NCBI GenBank assembly: GCA_016870395.1
Contig: VGBT01000013.1
Span: 1 to 62,133 of the forward strand
Reading direction: 5' to 3'
Length of the DNA stretch: 62,133 nt
DNA from: Actinomycetota bacterium
GTDB taxonomy: Bacteria > Actinomycetota > Acidimicrobiia > IMCC26256 > JAENVU01
This document shows, one piece after another, positions 49,750 through 57,639 of this stretch; positions within the stretch are counted from its first letter, which is position 1, and the number at the start of each line of letters is the position of its first letter. The position numbers and the translations under genes were made by a program. The notes beneath the pieces were generated by a model. It ran no database searches. It was not told where the DNA came from and saw nothing but the letters and a program-made list of their open reading frames with translations.

Positions 49750-51039
49750 ATGCCCTGGTTGTTCCTGGCCGTGAGCGTGTCGGGGGCGCTGTTCACCCTG
49801 AACGCGTTCCGGCCGTCGACGCGCTGGCAGCTCCTCGGTATCAGCTTCTTCGCCGCCTGGCTCACCGGCGAGCTCGTGCTGTGGCACGTCGCCTGGCAGG
49901 CGGTCGCGACCGCCCTGTTCGTGGCGCTCGGAGCCCTCGAGGCCTGGCCGGGCTGGCTCGGCCTCGCGATCACGTTCGCCTCTTGGGCGGGCCTGCTGTT
50001 CCTCGAATGCTCCGCGCGGCGCTCGTCGGGGGTCTTCGAGGACGCGCTCCAGGACGGCGCTGCTCGTGCGCCGCGCAACGGAGAGCGGGTGCCCCTGCGC
50101 AACGTGCTGTTCCCGCTGCTGCTGCACGATCGCCGGATCGAGCGGGTCAAGAACCTGAGCTACGGCCCGTACGGGCGGCGCAACCTGCTCGACGTCTACC
50201 GGCCGAGGGCGTGGGCCGAGCACGGCGCTCCACCGGGCGGTGCGCCGGTGCTGATCCAGATCCACGGTGGCGCGTGGGTGATCGGTAACAAGGGTCAGCA
50301 GGGCCTGCCTCTGATGCTCCAGCTCGCGTCCGAGGGCTGGGTGTGCGTGTCGATCAACTACCGGCTCTCACCGCGCGCGCGCTGGCCCCAGCACCTCGTC
50401 GACTGCAAGCGCGCCCTGGTGTGGGTGCGCGAACACATCGCCGAGCACGGCGGCGACCCGGCGCTCGTGTGCGTCACCGGGGCTCCGCCGGGGGGCACCT
50501 CGCAAGCAATGCTCGCCCTCAGCGCGAACGAGCCGGGCCTTCAGCCCGGGTTCGAGGACGCCGACACCGCAGTCGACGCGTGCATCCCGTTCTACGGCGT
50601 CTACGACTTCCCGGCTGTCTTCGCCGTCCTGAAGGGCAACGACCGCATCGTCCACCGCCTCATGCGCATGATCACCGGCACCACGGTAGAAGCGGATCCG
50701 ACGCTCTTCGCCGCGGCGTCGCCGATGACCCATCTACGCGCCGACGCCCCGCCGTTCTTCGTGATCCACGGCGCGGCCGACAACCTCGTGCCGGTCACCC
50801 AGGCCCGCGAGTTCGTCGCGCGCCTCCGCGCCGTCTCCCGCGAGCAGGTGCTGTACGCGGAGGTGCCGAACGCCTCCCACGCGTTCGACGTCTTCCACTC
50901 GGTGCGCACGACGCACGCGGTACGCGCCGTCGGGCAGTTCCTCGCGCGGATCGCCGCCCGGCGCTGGGGCGAGCCCACCGGGGAGCCGGCGGCAGCTACG
51001 CACCTCGACGCGGGCGACGCGTCGAGGCCCCCACCCTGA
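49750..51039 (+). CDS. Membrane-anchored alpha/beta-hydrolase (esterase/lipase) with disrupted nucleophile elbow
   Basis: 429 residues, ATG 49750. Three N-terminal membrane segments (residues 1-85) precede a hormone-sensitive-lipase-like domain: oxyanion HGGAW (172-176), SINYRLSPRARWPQHLVDCKRAL, acid in VIHGAADNLVPV and His in NASHAFDVFHS. The nucleophile elbow reads G-A-P-P-G-G (244-249) where GGSAGG is expected, so the catalytic Ser is absent in the frame as given. The expected GSAGGHLAS is intact in the +1 frame (50481-50507), flanked by a missing G and an extra A. Probably a sequencing error or compensating frameshift; see findings. Confidence 0.8.
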   Translation: MPWLFLAVSVSGALFTLNAFRPSTRWQLLGISFFAAWLTGELVLWHVAWQAVATALFVALGALEAWPGWLGLAITFASWAGLLFLECSARRSSGVFEDALQDGAARAPRNGERVPLRNVLFPLLLHDRRIERVKNLSYGPYGRRNLLDVYRPRAWAEHGAPPGGAPVLIQIHGGAWVIGNKGQQGLPLMLQLASEGWVCVSINYRLSPRARWPQHLVDCKRALVWVREHIAEHGGDPALVCVTGAPPGGTSQAMLALSANEPGLQPGFEDADTAVDACIPFYGVYDFPAVFAVLKGNDRIVHRLMRMITGTTVEADPTLFAAASPMTHLRADAPPFFVIHGAADNLVPVTQAREFVARLRAVSREQVLYAEVPNASHAFDVFHSVRTTHAVRAVGQFLARIAARRWGEPTGEPAAATHLDAGDASRPPP

Positions 51040-51085
51040 ACGGGATCGAACGGTCCGGCGACCACGGCGACCCGCACGACTTCGC

Positions 51086-51508
51086 TCAGTCGTCGCGAGT
51101 TGGGCGCCCCCGCATACGCTTCACCTCCCCGCGCCGACGTTTCGCGGCGATTCGTGCCGTTCTGGCCGCTCGCGACGGCGTCGTAGGGACGCGGCGCGCC
51201 TCGACCCGCAAGGCCGCGGCGAGCCGGGCCGCGAGCCGCTCCCGGGCCAAGTCACGGTTGCGGGCCTGAGATCGGGTCTCGCTGACGACGACCCTGACCA
51301 CCGGGCCCAGCCGTTCCACCAGACGCGCCCGTTGGCGCGGCCCGAGCGATCGGGCCCGGCGCAGGTCGAGGCGCAGCTCGACGCGGGTGTTCGCGGTGTT
51401 CGCGTGCTGCCCGCCCGGTCCGCCCGACCCGCTGAAGCGCCACTCCAGGTCGGCTGCGTCGATCGCGCAGCTGCGCGAGACCCGGAGCCGATCTCGTCCG
51501 CCGTCCAC
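51086..51508 (-). CDS. arfB: Peptide chain release factor-like protein (ArfB/YaeJ type)
   Basis: 140 residues from GTG 51508; upstream in-frame starts lie in the Dpp2 promoter region and are less likely. RF-1 domain with the hydrolase motif GSGGPGGQ (GGQ), then HANTANTRVELRLD, and a Lys/Arg-rich C-terminal tail (RRVPTTPSRAARTARIAAKRRR) that probably enters the mRNA channel as in ArfB. It rescues stalled ribosomes lacking a stop codon. Single gene between the esterase and the second oligopeptide importer. Confidence 0.88.
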   Translation of the reverse strand: MDGGRDRLRVSRSCAIDAADLEWRFSGSGGPGGQHANTANTRVELRLDLRRARSLGPRQRARLVERLGPVVRVVVSETRSQARNRDLARERLAARLAAALRVEARRVPTTPSRAARTARIAAKRRRGEVKRMRGRPTRDD

Positions 51509-51545
51509 GCCCCGAACCGTATCGAGCAAAGAGTCGGGCTGGTGT

Positions 51546-51574
51546 TTGACAACGCGGTCTGTACTTCCTACGTT
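51546..51574 (+). promoter_or_regulatory. Sigma-70-type promoter for the second oligopeptide importer
   Basis: -35 TTGACA (51546-51551), 17-bp spacer, -10 TACGTT (51569-51574). Transcription would start near 51581, so operator site 9 (51585-51600) lies just downstream of +1, a repressing position. Confidence 0.6.
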
Positions 51575-51584
51575 GCCAGACAAT

Positions 51585-51600
51585 CTGACCGAGCAGTCAA
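51585..51600. promoter_or_regulatory. Palindromic operator, site 9
   Basis: CTGACCGAGCAGTCAA: TGAC-N6-GTCA, outermost pair mismatched. It lies at about +4 to +20 of the predicted importer promoter and 64 bp before the GTG start. Confidence 0.6.
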
Positions 51601-51663
51601 GAACCGCTCGCGCAGAGATCCGAGGAAGCCGAGCCGGCACGGTCCGGCGAGACGGAGGACACC

Positions 51664-53301
51664 GTGACAAGAACCGCGAACTCGCGTCGATGGGCACTGC
51701 GTCTGGGCGCGCTGGTGGCAGTGCTCGCGCTCGCCCTGGCCGCCTGTGGCGGCGGCGACGACGAGAAGGGCGACGGCGGCGGAGGCGGTGACGAGGGCAA
51801 GCCGGTCGCGGGAGGCACCGTCACGTACGCGGTGGAGGGCGCGACCACCAACTTCTGTATCCCGCGCGCCCAGCTCGCGATCTCCGGCATCCTCGTGGTC
51901 GAGGCGGTCTACGACACGCTCACCCGCCCCACGCAGGACCCAAACGTCTACGAGCCGTATCTCGCGAAGTCGGTCACACCCAACGACGACTACACGCAGT
52001 GGACCATCGAGGTCCGCGACGGCGTCACCTTCCACGACGGCACACCACTGACGGCAGAGGTCGTGAAGCAGAACCTCGACGTCTGGCGCAACGGCGTCCT
52101 GCTCAACTTCGTGTTCCAGAACATCGCCGACACCGTGGTGAGCGGCAACACCGTCGTGGTCACCACGAAGGTGCCCTGGGTCGCGTTCCCGGCCTTCCTG
52201 TGGTCCACCGGCCGGACCGGGATCGCGGCGCCGAGCCAGCTCGACAGCCCGGACTGTGACACCAAGATGGTCGGCACAGGTCCGTTCAAGGTCGACACCT
52301 TCGACCCGACCACGGGCAACGTCAGCACGTCCAAGAACGAGAGCTACTGGCGCGAGGGCTACCCCTACCTCGACGGCATCGACTTCATCGTCCAGGAGGA
52401 GTCGAGCCAGCGGTTCAACGGCCTCGAGGGCGGCCAGTTCGACATCACCCACTCCTCGGGCGGCAAGGACCTGAGCACGGCGCAGGCGATCGCGGGCACC
52501 ACCACGCAGCTCGAGCCGAAGGGGCGCCAGGAGATCAGCCACATGCTGATCAACGTGAGCCGGCCACCTCTCAACAACGTCGACGCGCGCAAGGCGGTCG
52601 CGATGGCCGTCGACCGCGACAAGCTCAACCTGATCGACCAGAAGGGCATGGCCCGCTACGCGAACCAGGTCTTCGACACCCGCATCACCGGCTACGTCGA
52701 AGACCCCGGCTTCCCGAAGCACGACGTTGCCGAGGCCAAGAAGCTCGTCGAGAAGGTCAAGGCCGCGAACGGCGGCCAGTTCGCCTTCACCATCGCCACG
52801 ACTTTCGACCAGAGCACGCAGACGCTCTTCAAGGAGGTCAAGCGCCAGCTCGCCCAGGTGGGCATCGAGGTCACCCTGGCCGCGCCGGTCGACCAGGCGA
52901 CGATCATCAACCAGGCGATCGGGGGGTCCGTCGACGCCTTCGGGTGGCGCAACTACCCCGGGCAGGACCCCGACACGCTGTACGTGTGGTTCTATGGGGG
53001 CTCGATCGTCAACTTCAACCACATCGACGACCCCGTCATCGACGAGGCTCTCAACACCGGCCGGTCGGACCCCGACCCGGACGAGCGCAAGCAGGCCTAC
53101 GAGACCTTCAACCGGCGGATGTCGGAGCAGGTCTACAACATGTGGACCTGGTACACGCAGTGGTTCGTGGCCCACTCGGACAGCGTGCACGGCATCACCG
53201 GCCCGAACCTGCCCGACGACACCGGTGCCGTCGGCACCGAGAAGCCGGTTGACATCCTCGCGGGCTACCATCAGATGCTCGGCATCTGGAGTTCCAAGTA
53301 A
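51664..53301 (+). CDS. Family 5 (DppA/OppA-like) solute-binding lipoprotein, second system
   Basis: 545 residues, GTG 51664. Signal peptide, lipobox LALAACGG (Cys ~28), Gly/Asp-rich linker. SBP_bac_5: TYAVEGATTNFCIPRAQLA, VRDGVTFHDGTPLTAEVVKQNL, GTGPFKVDTFDPTTGNVS, AVAMAVDRDKLNLIDQKG. First of five co-directional genes forming a complete importer. Different from the 42499 binding protein in sequence, so a different ligand is likely even if both obey the same operator. Confidence 0.9.
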   Translation: MTRTANSRRWALRLGALVAVLALALAACGGGDDEKGDGGGGGDEGKPVAGGTVTYAVEGATTNFCIPRAQLAISGILVVEAVYDTLTRPTQDPNVYEPYLAKSVTPNDDYTQWTIEVRDGVTFHDGTPLTAEVVKQNLDVWRNGVLLNFVFQNIADTVVSGNTVVVTTKVPWVAFPAFLWSTGRTGIAAPSQLDSPDCDTKMVGTGPFKVDTFDPTTGNVSTSKNESYWREGYPYLDGIDFIVQEESSQRFNGLEGGQFDITHSSGGKDLSTAQAIAGTTTQLEPKGRQEISHMLINVSRPPLNNVDARKAVAMAVDRDKLNLIDQKGMARYANQVFDTRITGYVEDPGFPKHDVAEAKKLVEKVKAANGGQFAFTIATTFDQSTQTLFKEVKRQLAQVGIEVTLAAPVDQATIINQAIGGSVDAFGWRNYPGQDPDTLYVWFYGGSIVNFNHIDDPVIDEALNTGRSDPDPDERKQAYETFNRRMSEQVYNMWTWYTQWFVAHSDSVHGITGPNLPDDTGAVGTEKPVDILAGYHQMLGIWSSK

Positions 53302-53360
53302 GCCGGTGACGAAGCAGTGACGAACACGACGAGCCGGGCGAGCGCGAGGAGCACCGCGTC

Positions 53361-54338
53361 ATGCGGATGATCCTGTTGAAGCTCCTCCGGCTCGTCGTCG
53401 TCCTGCTCGTCGTGTCGTTCCTGACGTTCTGGTTCGGCAAGCTGATCGGCGGCAACAACGACCTAGTCGCCAAGATGATCCCGTTCAGCAGCGAGCAGGA
53501 GAAGGACCGCGTCCGCGAGCAACTCGGGCTCGACAAGCCGTTTTTCACCCAGTACGGGAGCTGGCTTACCAACTTCGCACGAGGTGACTTCGGCGAGCTC
53601 TACACCGGCACGGGTAAGAACGTGACGAGCGTGCCGGTGAGCGAGATCGTCGCCAAGCGGCTCCCTGTGTCACTCGAGCTGATGCTCTCCGCCCAGCTGC
53701 TCGCACTCGCGGTCGCCGTGCCGCTCGGAGTCTTCAGTGCCTACAAGGCGAACTCCAAGTTCGACCGGGGCGCGAACATGACGATGTTCGGCCTGCTCGC
53801 GCTCCCACCGTTCGTCGTCGCGCTCGTGCTCGCGATCTACCTCGGCGCGCAGTGGCAGTGGCTGCCGACCCAGTCCGACCTGCCCAACTTCCCGCTCAAC
53901 CCGCTCGAGAACTGGCGTTACCTGCTGATGCCCACCATCAGCCTCGCCCTTGCCCAGATGGCGATCTACATGCGGCTGTTGCGCTCCGACATGATCGCGA
54001 CGCTCCAAGAGGACTTCATCACCACCGCGAAGGCCAAGGGCATCCCGCCTCACCGCGTGCTGTTCCGCCACGCGCTCCGGCCATCGAGCCTGACGCTGCT
54101 CACGGTGGCGGGGCTCAACGTCGGTGCACTCATCGGCGGGGCGGTGGTCATCGAGCGCATCTTCAAGGTGCCCGGCATCGGCGGCCAGCTCGCAGCCAGC
54201 ATCCTCAGCGGCCAGTTCATCCAGACCCAGTCGATCGTGTTGCTGATCGCGGTGTTCTACGTGGTGCTGAACTTCGCCGTCGACATCCTCTACTCCGTCC
54301 TGGACCCGCGAATCAGGCATGCCCGAGCAATCGCCTGA
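53361..54338 (+). CDS. Oligopeptide-type ABC transporter permease (DppB-like), second system
   Basis: 325 residues, ATG 53361, 59 nt after the binding-protein gene. Six transmembrane helices, the typical N-terminal segment VVLLVVSFLTFWFGKLIGG and periplasmic loop (QYGSWLTNFARGDFGELY). EAA loop FITTAKAKGIPPHRVLFRHALR near residue 220. Pore subunit of the second importer; overlaps the next gene by 20 nt. Confidence 0.9.
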   Translation: MRMILLKLLRLVVVLLVVSFLTFWFGKLIGGNNDLVAKMIPFSSEQEKDRVREQLGLDKPFFTQYGSWLTNFARGDFGELYTGTGKNVTSVPVSEIVAKRLPVSLELMLSAQLLALAVAVPLGVFSAYKANSKFDRGANMTMFGLLALPPFVVALVLAIYLGAQWQWLPTQSDLPNFPLNPLENWRYLLMPTISLALAQMAIYMRLLRSDMIATLQEDFITTAKAKGIPPHRVLFRHALRPSSLTLLTVAGLNVGALIGGAVVIERIFKVPGIGGQLAASILSGQFIQTQSIVLLIAVFYVVLNFAVDILYSVLDPRIRHARAIA

Positions 54339-55320
54339 CTCCGGCGAGGAGATCGTGCGGACCCTCGTCGCCGACGAGCAGCGCCACGACCTGCCCGCCG
54401 ACGAGCCCTCCCTGTTGATCGCCGCGGTCGAGGCCGGGCCGGAGATCGCCCACAACCGGCGGCGACGCAAGGGCCTCGGCATCGGGGCCTGGCTCGCGAT
54501 CATCTGGATCTCGCTGCTCCTCTTCAGCGCGATCTTCCAACCGCTCCTGGTCTCGACTGGGGTCATCCCCGACCCAGAGGCTCAGGAGCTCCCCGAGATC
54601 AGCGGGACCGGCGAAGCGCTCGTCGTCGCCCAGCCTCCGAGCCTCGGGCACCTGATGGGGCTCAACCCCCGCGGCGAGGACATCCTGTCGCTCGTCATCG
54701 AAGGCTCCCGCCGCTCGCTCGTGATCGGGTTCGTGTCGGTCTTCCTCGGCTTCATGGTCGGCGGGTTCCTCGGGCTCCTCGCCGGCTACTTCAAGGGCCG
54801 CACCGGCGGGTTCATCGGCTCGCTGCTCGACATCCTCCTCGCGTTCCCCCAGCTGATCCTGGCCCTGTTCGTGGTCGAAGTCCTCGGGCACACGGTGACG
54901 AACGTGACGTTCGCCCTCGCGATCGTGAGCACGCCCGTGCTCGCCCGGATCGCGCGCGCATCGTCGCTCTCCTGGTCCGAGCGCGAGTTCGTGGTCGCCG
55001 CGCGAGCTCAAGGCGCGAAGCACCGACGCGTCCTCTGGCGCGAGGTGTTGCCCAACACACTGCCCGCGATGCTCTCGATCGCGCTGCTCGGCGTAGCGGT
55101 CGTCATCGTGGCCGAAGCCGGCCTTGCGCTGCTCGGCGCGGGCGTCGCGCCGGATCTCGTCACGTGGGGCAACATCATCCAGACCGGCGTGCCCGAGCTC
55201 AAGGACTCGCCCCACATCGTGCTCGCACCCTCGATCGTCATCTTCCTCACCGTGCTCGCGCTCAACTACCTCGGTGACGTCGTGCGGGCTCGCTTCGACG
55301 TGCGCGAGGCCGCGCTGTGA
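54319..55320 (+). CDS. Oligopeptide-type ABC transporter permease (DppC-like), second system
   Basis: 333 residues, ATG 54319. A ~50-residue cytoplasmic N-terminus (EQSPDSGEEIVRTLVADEQR) precedes the OppC_N segment and five to six membrane helices; EAA loop FVVAARAQGAKHRRVLWREVLP. Second half of the pore. Overlaps both neighbours (20 nt and 4 nt), as expected in a tightly coupled importer operon. Confidence 0.9.
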   Translation: MPEQSPDSGEEIVRTLVADEQRHDLPADEPSLLIAAVEAGPEIAHNRRRRKGLGIGAWLAIIWISLLLFSAIFQPLLVSTGVIPDPEAQELPEISGTGEALVVAQPPSLGHLMGLNPRGEDILSLVIEGSRRSLVIGFVSVFLGFMVGGFLGLLAGYFKGRTGGFIGSLLDILLAFPQLILALFVVEVLGHTVTNVTFALAIVSTPVLARIARASSLSWSEREFVVAARAQGAKHRRVLWREVLPNTLPAMLSIALLGVAVVIVAEAGLALLGAGVAPDLVTWGNIIQTGVPELKDSPHIVLAPSIVIFLTVLALNYLGDVVRARFDVREAAL

Positions 55321-56501
55321 GCCGGCGCCGACGTGCGGTCGGCGTCGAGCGGTTCGAGCCCGCACCGCTCGACGCGCCGCTGCTCGAGGTGGAGGATCTC
55401 CACACCCACTTCCGCACCGGCCGGGGGGTGGCACGCGCCGTCGACGGCGTGAGCTTCTCGCTCGAGCGCGGCCGCACCCTCGGGGTCGTGGGCGAGTCGG
55501 GCTCGGGCAAGACCGTGCTCGCCCGCTCGATCATGGGCCTGCTCCCCAAGTCCAACGTCGAGCGAACCGGCAGCATCAAGTTCGAAGGTCGGGAGGTCAT
55601 CGGGGCGACACCCGACGACCTGCGTGAGCTCTGGGGCTCGCAGATCTCGATGGTGTTCCAAGACCCGATGACGTCGCTCAACCCGGTGATGAAGATCGGC
55701 AAGCAGATCACCGAGATGCTGCTGCAGCACCTCGACATCTCGAAGGACTACGCCCGCGAGCTCGCGCTGTCGCTGCTGGAGTCGGTCGGGATCCCCGAGG
55801 CCGACCGCCGGCTCAAGGAGTACCCGCACCAGATGTCCGGCGGGATGCGCCAGCGGATCATGATCGCGATCGCGATCGCGTGCGGTCCGAAGCTGCTCTT
55901 CGCCGACGAGCCCACCACCGCGCTCGACGTGACCGTCCAGGCCCAGATCCTCGACCTGCTGCAGGCGCAACAGCGCGAGCGGTTCATGGCGATGATCCTC
56001 GTCACCCACGACCTCGGCGTCGTGGCTGGCCGGACCGACGAGATCGCCGTGATGTACGCGGGGCGAGTGGTCGAGAAGGCCCCCACCAAGGTCCTGTTCT
56101 CCGAGCTGCGCCACCCTTACACGGAGGCGCTCCTGCGATCGATTCCGAAGCTCGGTGCGCCCTCGCACACACGACTCGCCGCGATCGGAGGGCGACCACC
56201 CGACATCGTCAACCCGCCGGCCGGCTGCAAGTTCAGCCCGCGCTGCCCGTACGCACGGGAGCGCTGCCTGGAGGAAGAGCCTCCGCTGATCGACACCGCC
56301 ACCCCCGGCCACGAGTTTCGGTGCTGGATCCCGGTCGGCACCCCCGAGAACCGTGAAGCCCTGGAGGCGAACCGCGCCGCCGGCGCGCCCTCGGCGCTGG
56401 CCGTCGTGGGCGAGGGCAACGGCATGGGTACGGCAGCCGCGCCGAGCGCGCCGACCCCGCACACGCGCAGCGGGTCGATCGACACCAAGGGCGGCGCCTG
56501 A
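55317..56501 (+). CDS. Oligopeptide-type ABC transporter ATP-binding protein (DppD-like)
   Basis: 394 residues, GTG 55317. Walker A GESGSGKTVLARS (~60-72), Q-loop [12 protein letters not shown], signature MSGGMRQRIMIAIAIA, Walker [13 protein letters not shown], and the C-terminal Opp cysteine cluster CKFSPRCPYARERC. The tail beyond the cluster (50 residues, Ala/Pro-rich) is unusual. With DppF it powers the second importer. Separate from DppF here, unlike the fused ATPase of the first system. Confidence 0.92.
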   Translation: MSRRRRAVGVERFEPAPLDAPLLEVEDLHTHFRTGRGVARAVDGVSFSLERGRTLGVVGESGSGKTVLARSIMGLLPKSNVERTGSIKFEGREVIGATPDDLRELWGSQISMVFQDPMTSLNPVMKIGKQITEMLLQHLDISKDYARELALSLLESVGIPEADRRLKEYPHQMSGGMRQRIMIAIAIACGPKLLFADEPTTALDVTVQAQILDLLQAQQRERFMAMILVTHDLGVVAGRTDEIAVMYAGRVVEKAPTKVLFSELRHPYTEALLRSIPKLGAPSHTRLAAIGGRPPDIVNPPAGCKFSPRCPYARERCLEEEPPLIDTATPGHEFRCWIPVGTPENREALEANRAAGAPSALAVVGEGNGMGTAAAPSAPTPHTRSGSIDTKGGA

Positions 56502-57556
56502 TGGCCGGTCACGGCACCGCGCACCTCCGGCCGGCCGACGAGGTGCTCCTGCGGGTCGAAAGCCTGGTCGTGGAGTTCCCCGTCGGACGCACCGGGCTCA
56601 CCGTCCACGCCGTCTCCGACGTGAGCATCGACGTGAAGCCGGGTGAGACGCTCGGCCTCGTCGGCGAGTCCGGGTGCGGCAAAAGCACCACCGGCCGCGC
56701 GGTGATGCAGCTCGTGCGCCCCAAGGGCGGATCGGTCACCTTCGACGGGCACGACCTCACGCAGCTCAAGGGGGAGGAGCTGCGCGAGACACGGCCCAAG
56801 CTCCAGATGATCTTCCAGGACCCGATCTCGTCGCTCAACCCGCGGCGGCGCATCCGCGACATCGTGCGCGAGGGCCTCGACATCTGGAAGATTGGCGACG
56901 ACGCGGCGCGCAACGCCAAGGTGACCGAGGTGCTCGAAACCGTCGGCATCGACCCCGAGGCGGCCGGACCGCGCCGCCCGCACGAGTTCTCCGGCGGGCA
57001 GTGCCAGCGCATCTCGATCGCCCGCGCCGTGGCCACCGAGCCCAAGCTCATCATCTGCGACGAACCGGTGTCCGCACTCGACGTGTCGGTGCAGGCACAG
57101 ATCCTGAACCTGCTGCAGGAGATGAAGCAGCGATACGGGCTCACGCTCATCTTCATCGCGCACGACCTCGCCGTCGTGAAGAACGTGAGCGACCGGGTCG
57201 CGGTGATGTATCTCGGCAAGATCTGCGAGGTGTCCGGACCCGACGAGCTGTACGCGCAGCCCGCACATCCCTACACCGCGGCGCTGCTCTTGGCCATCCC
57301 CGTGCCGGACCCCACCGTGCGCCCGGCCGAGCGCTCCGGCGTCGGCGGCGAGATCCCCTCCCCCGTCGCCCCACCGTCGGGCTGTCGGTTCCGCACCCGC
57401 TGCCTGAAGGCGACGGACCGGTGCGCGCAGGAGGAGCCCGAGATCCGCGAGGTGCGGCCCGACCACTTCGTGGCCTGTCACTTCCCGATGGAGCCCGGCG
57501 AGACCCTGGCGGCCCCGGCGCCGACGGCAGGGAACGGCTCCCACCCCGACATCTAG
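56501..57556 (+). CDS. Oligopeptide-type ABC transporter ATP-binding protein (DppF-like)
   Basis: 351 residues, ATG 56501 sharing one base with the previous stop. Walker A GESGCGKSTTGRAV, FQDPISSLNPRRRIRDIV, signature FSGGQCQRISIARAVA, Walker B LIICDEPVSALD, terminal cysteine cluster CRFRTRCLKATDRC. Final gene of the second oligopeptide importer; repeat copy C follows the stop by 28 nt before the convergent ABC-F gene. Confidence 0.92.
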   Translation: MAGHGTAHLRPADEVLLRVESLVVEFPVGRTGLTVHAVSDVSIDVKPGETLGLVGESGCGKSTTGRAVMQLVRPKGGSVTFDGHDLTQLKGEELRETRPKLQMIFQDPISSLNPRRRIRDIVREGLDIWKIGDDAARNAKVTEVLETVGIDPEAAGPRRPHEFSGGQCQRISIARAVATEPKLIICDEPVSALDVSVQAQILNLLQEMKQRYGLTLIFIAHDLAVVKNVSDRVAVMYLGKICEVSGPDELYAQPAHPYTAALLLAIPVPDPTVRPAERSGVGGEIPSPVAPPSGCRFRTRCLKATDRCAQEEPEIREVRPDHFVACHFPMEPGETLAAPAPTAGNGSHPDI

Positions 57557-57583
57557 GCGAGCTCGACCGACCCCTCGACCCCC

Positions 57584-57635
57584 CCCGGGATTGTGCGTCT
57601 AGGAGCGGTAGGCGCTCCTCTCGGAACAAACCGGG
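57584..57635 (+). repeat. Nested palindromic repeat, family 1, copy C
   Basis: CCCGGGATTGTGCGTCT start, inner hairpin AGGAGCG-gtagg-CGCTCCT, right side TCTCGGAACAAACCGGG. 28 nt after the DppF stop and 5 nt before the convergent ABC-F stop, so it lies at the 3' end of both transcripts. Confidence 0.75.
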
Positions 57636-57639
57636 TGGG

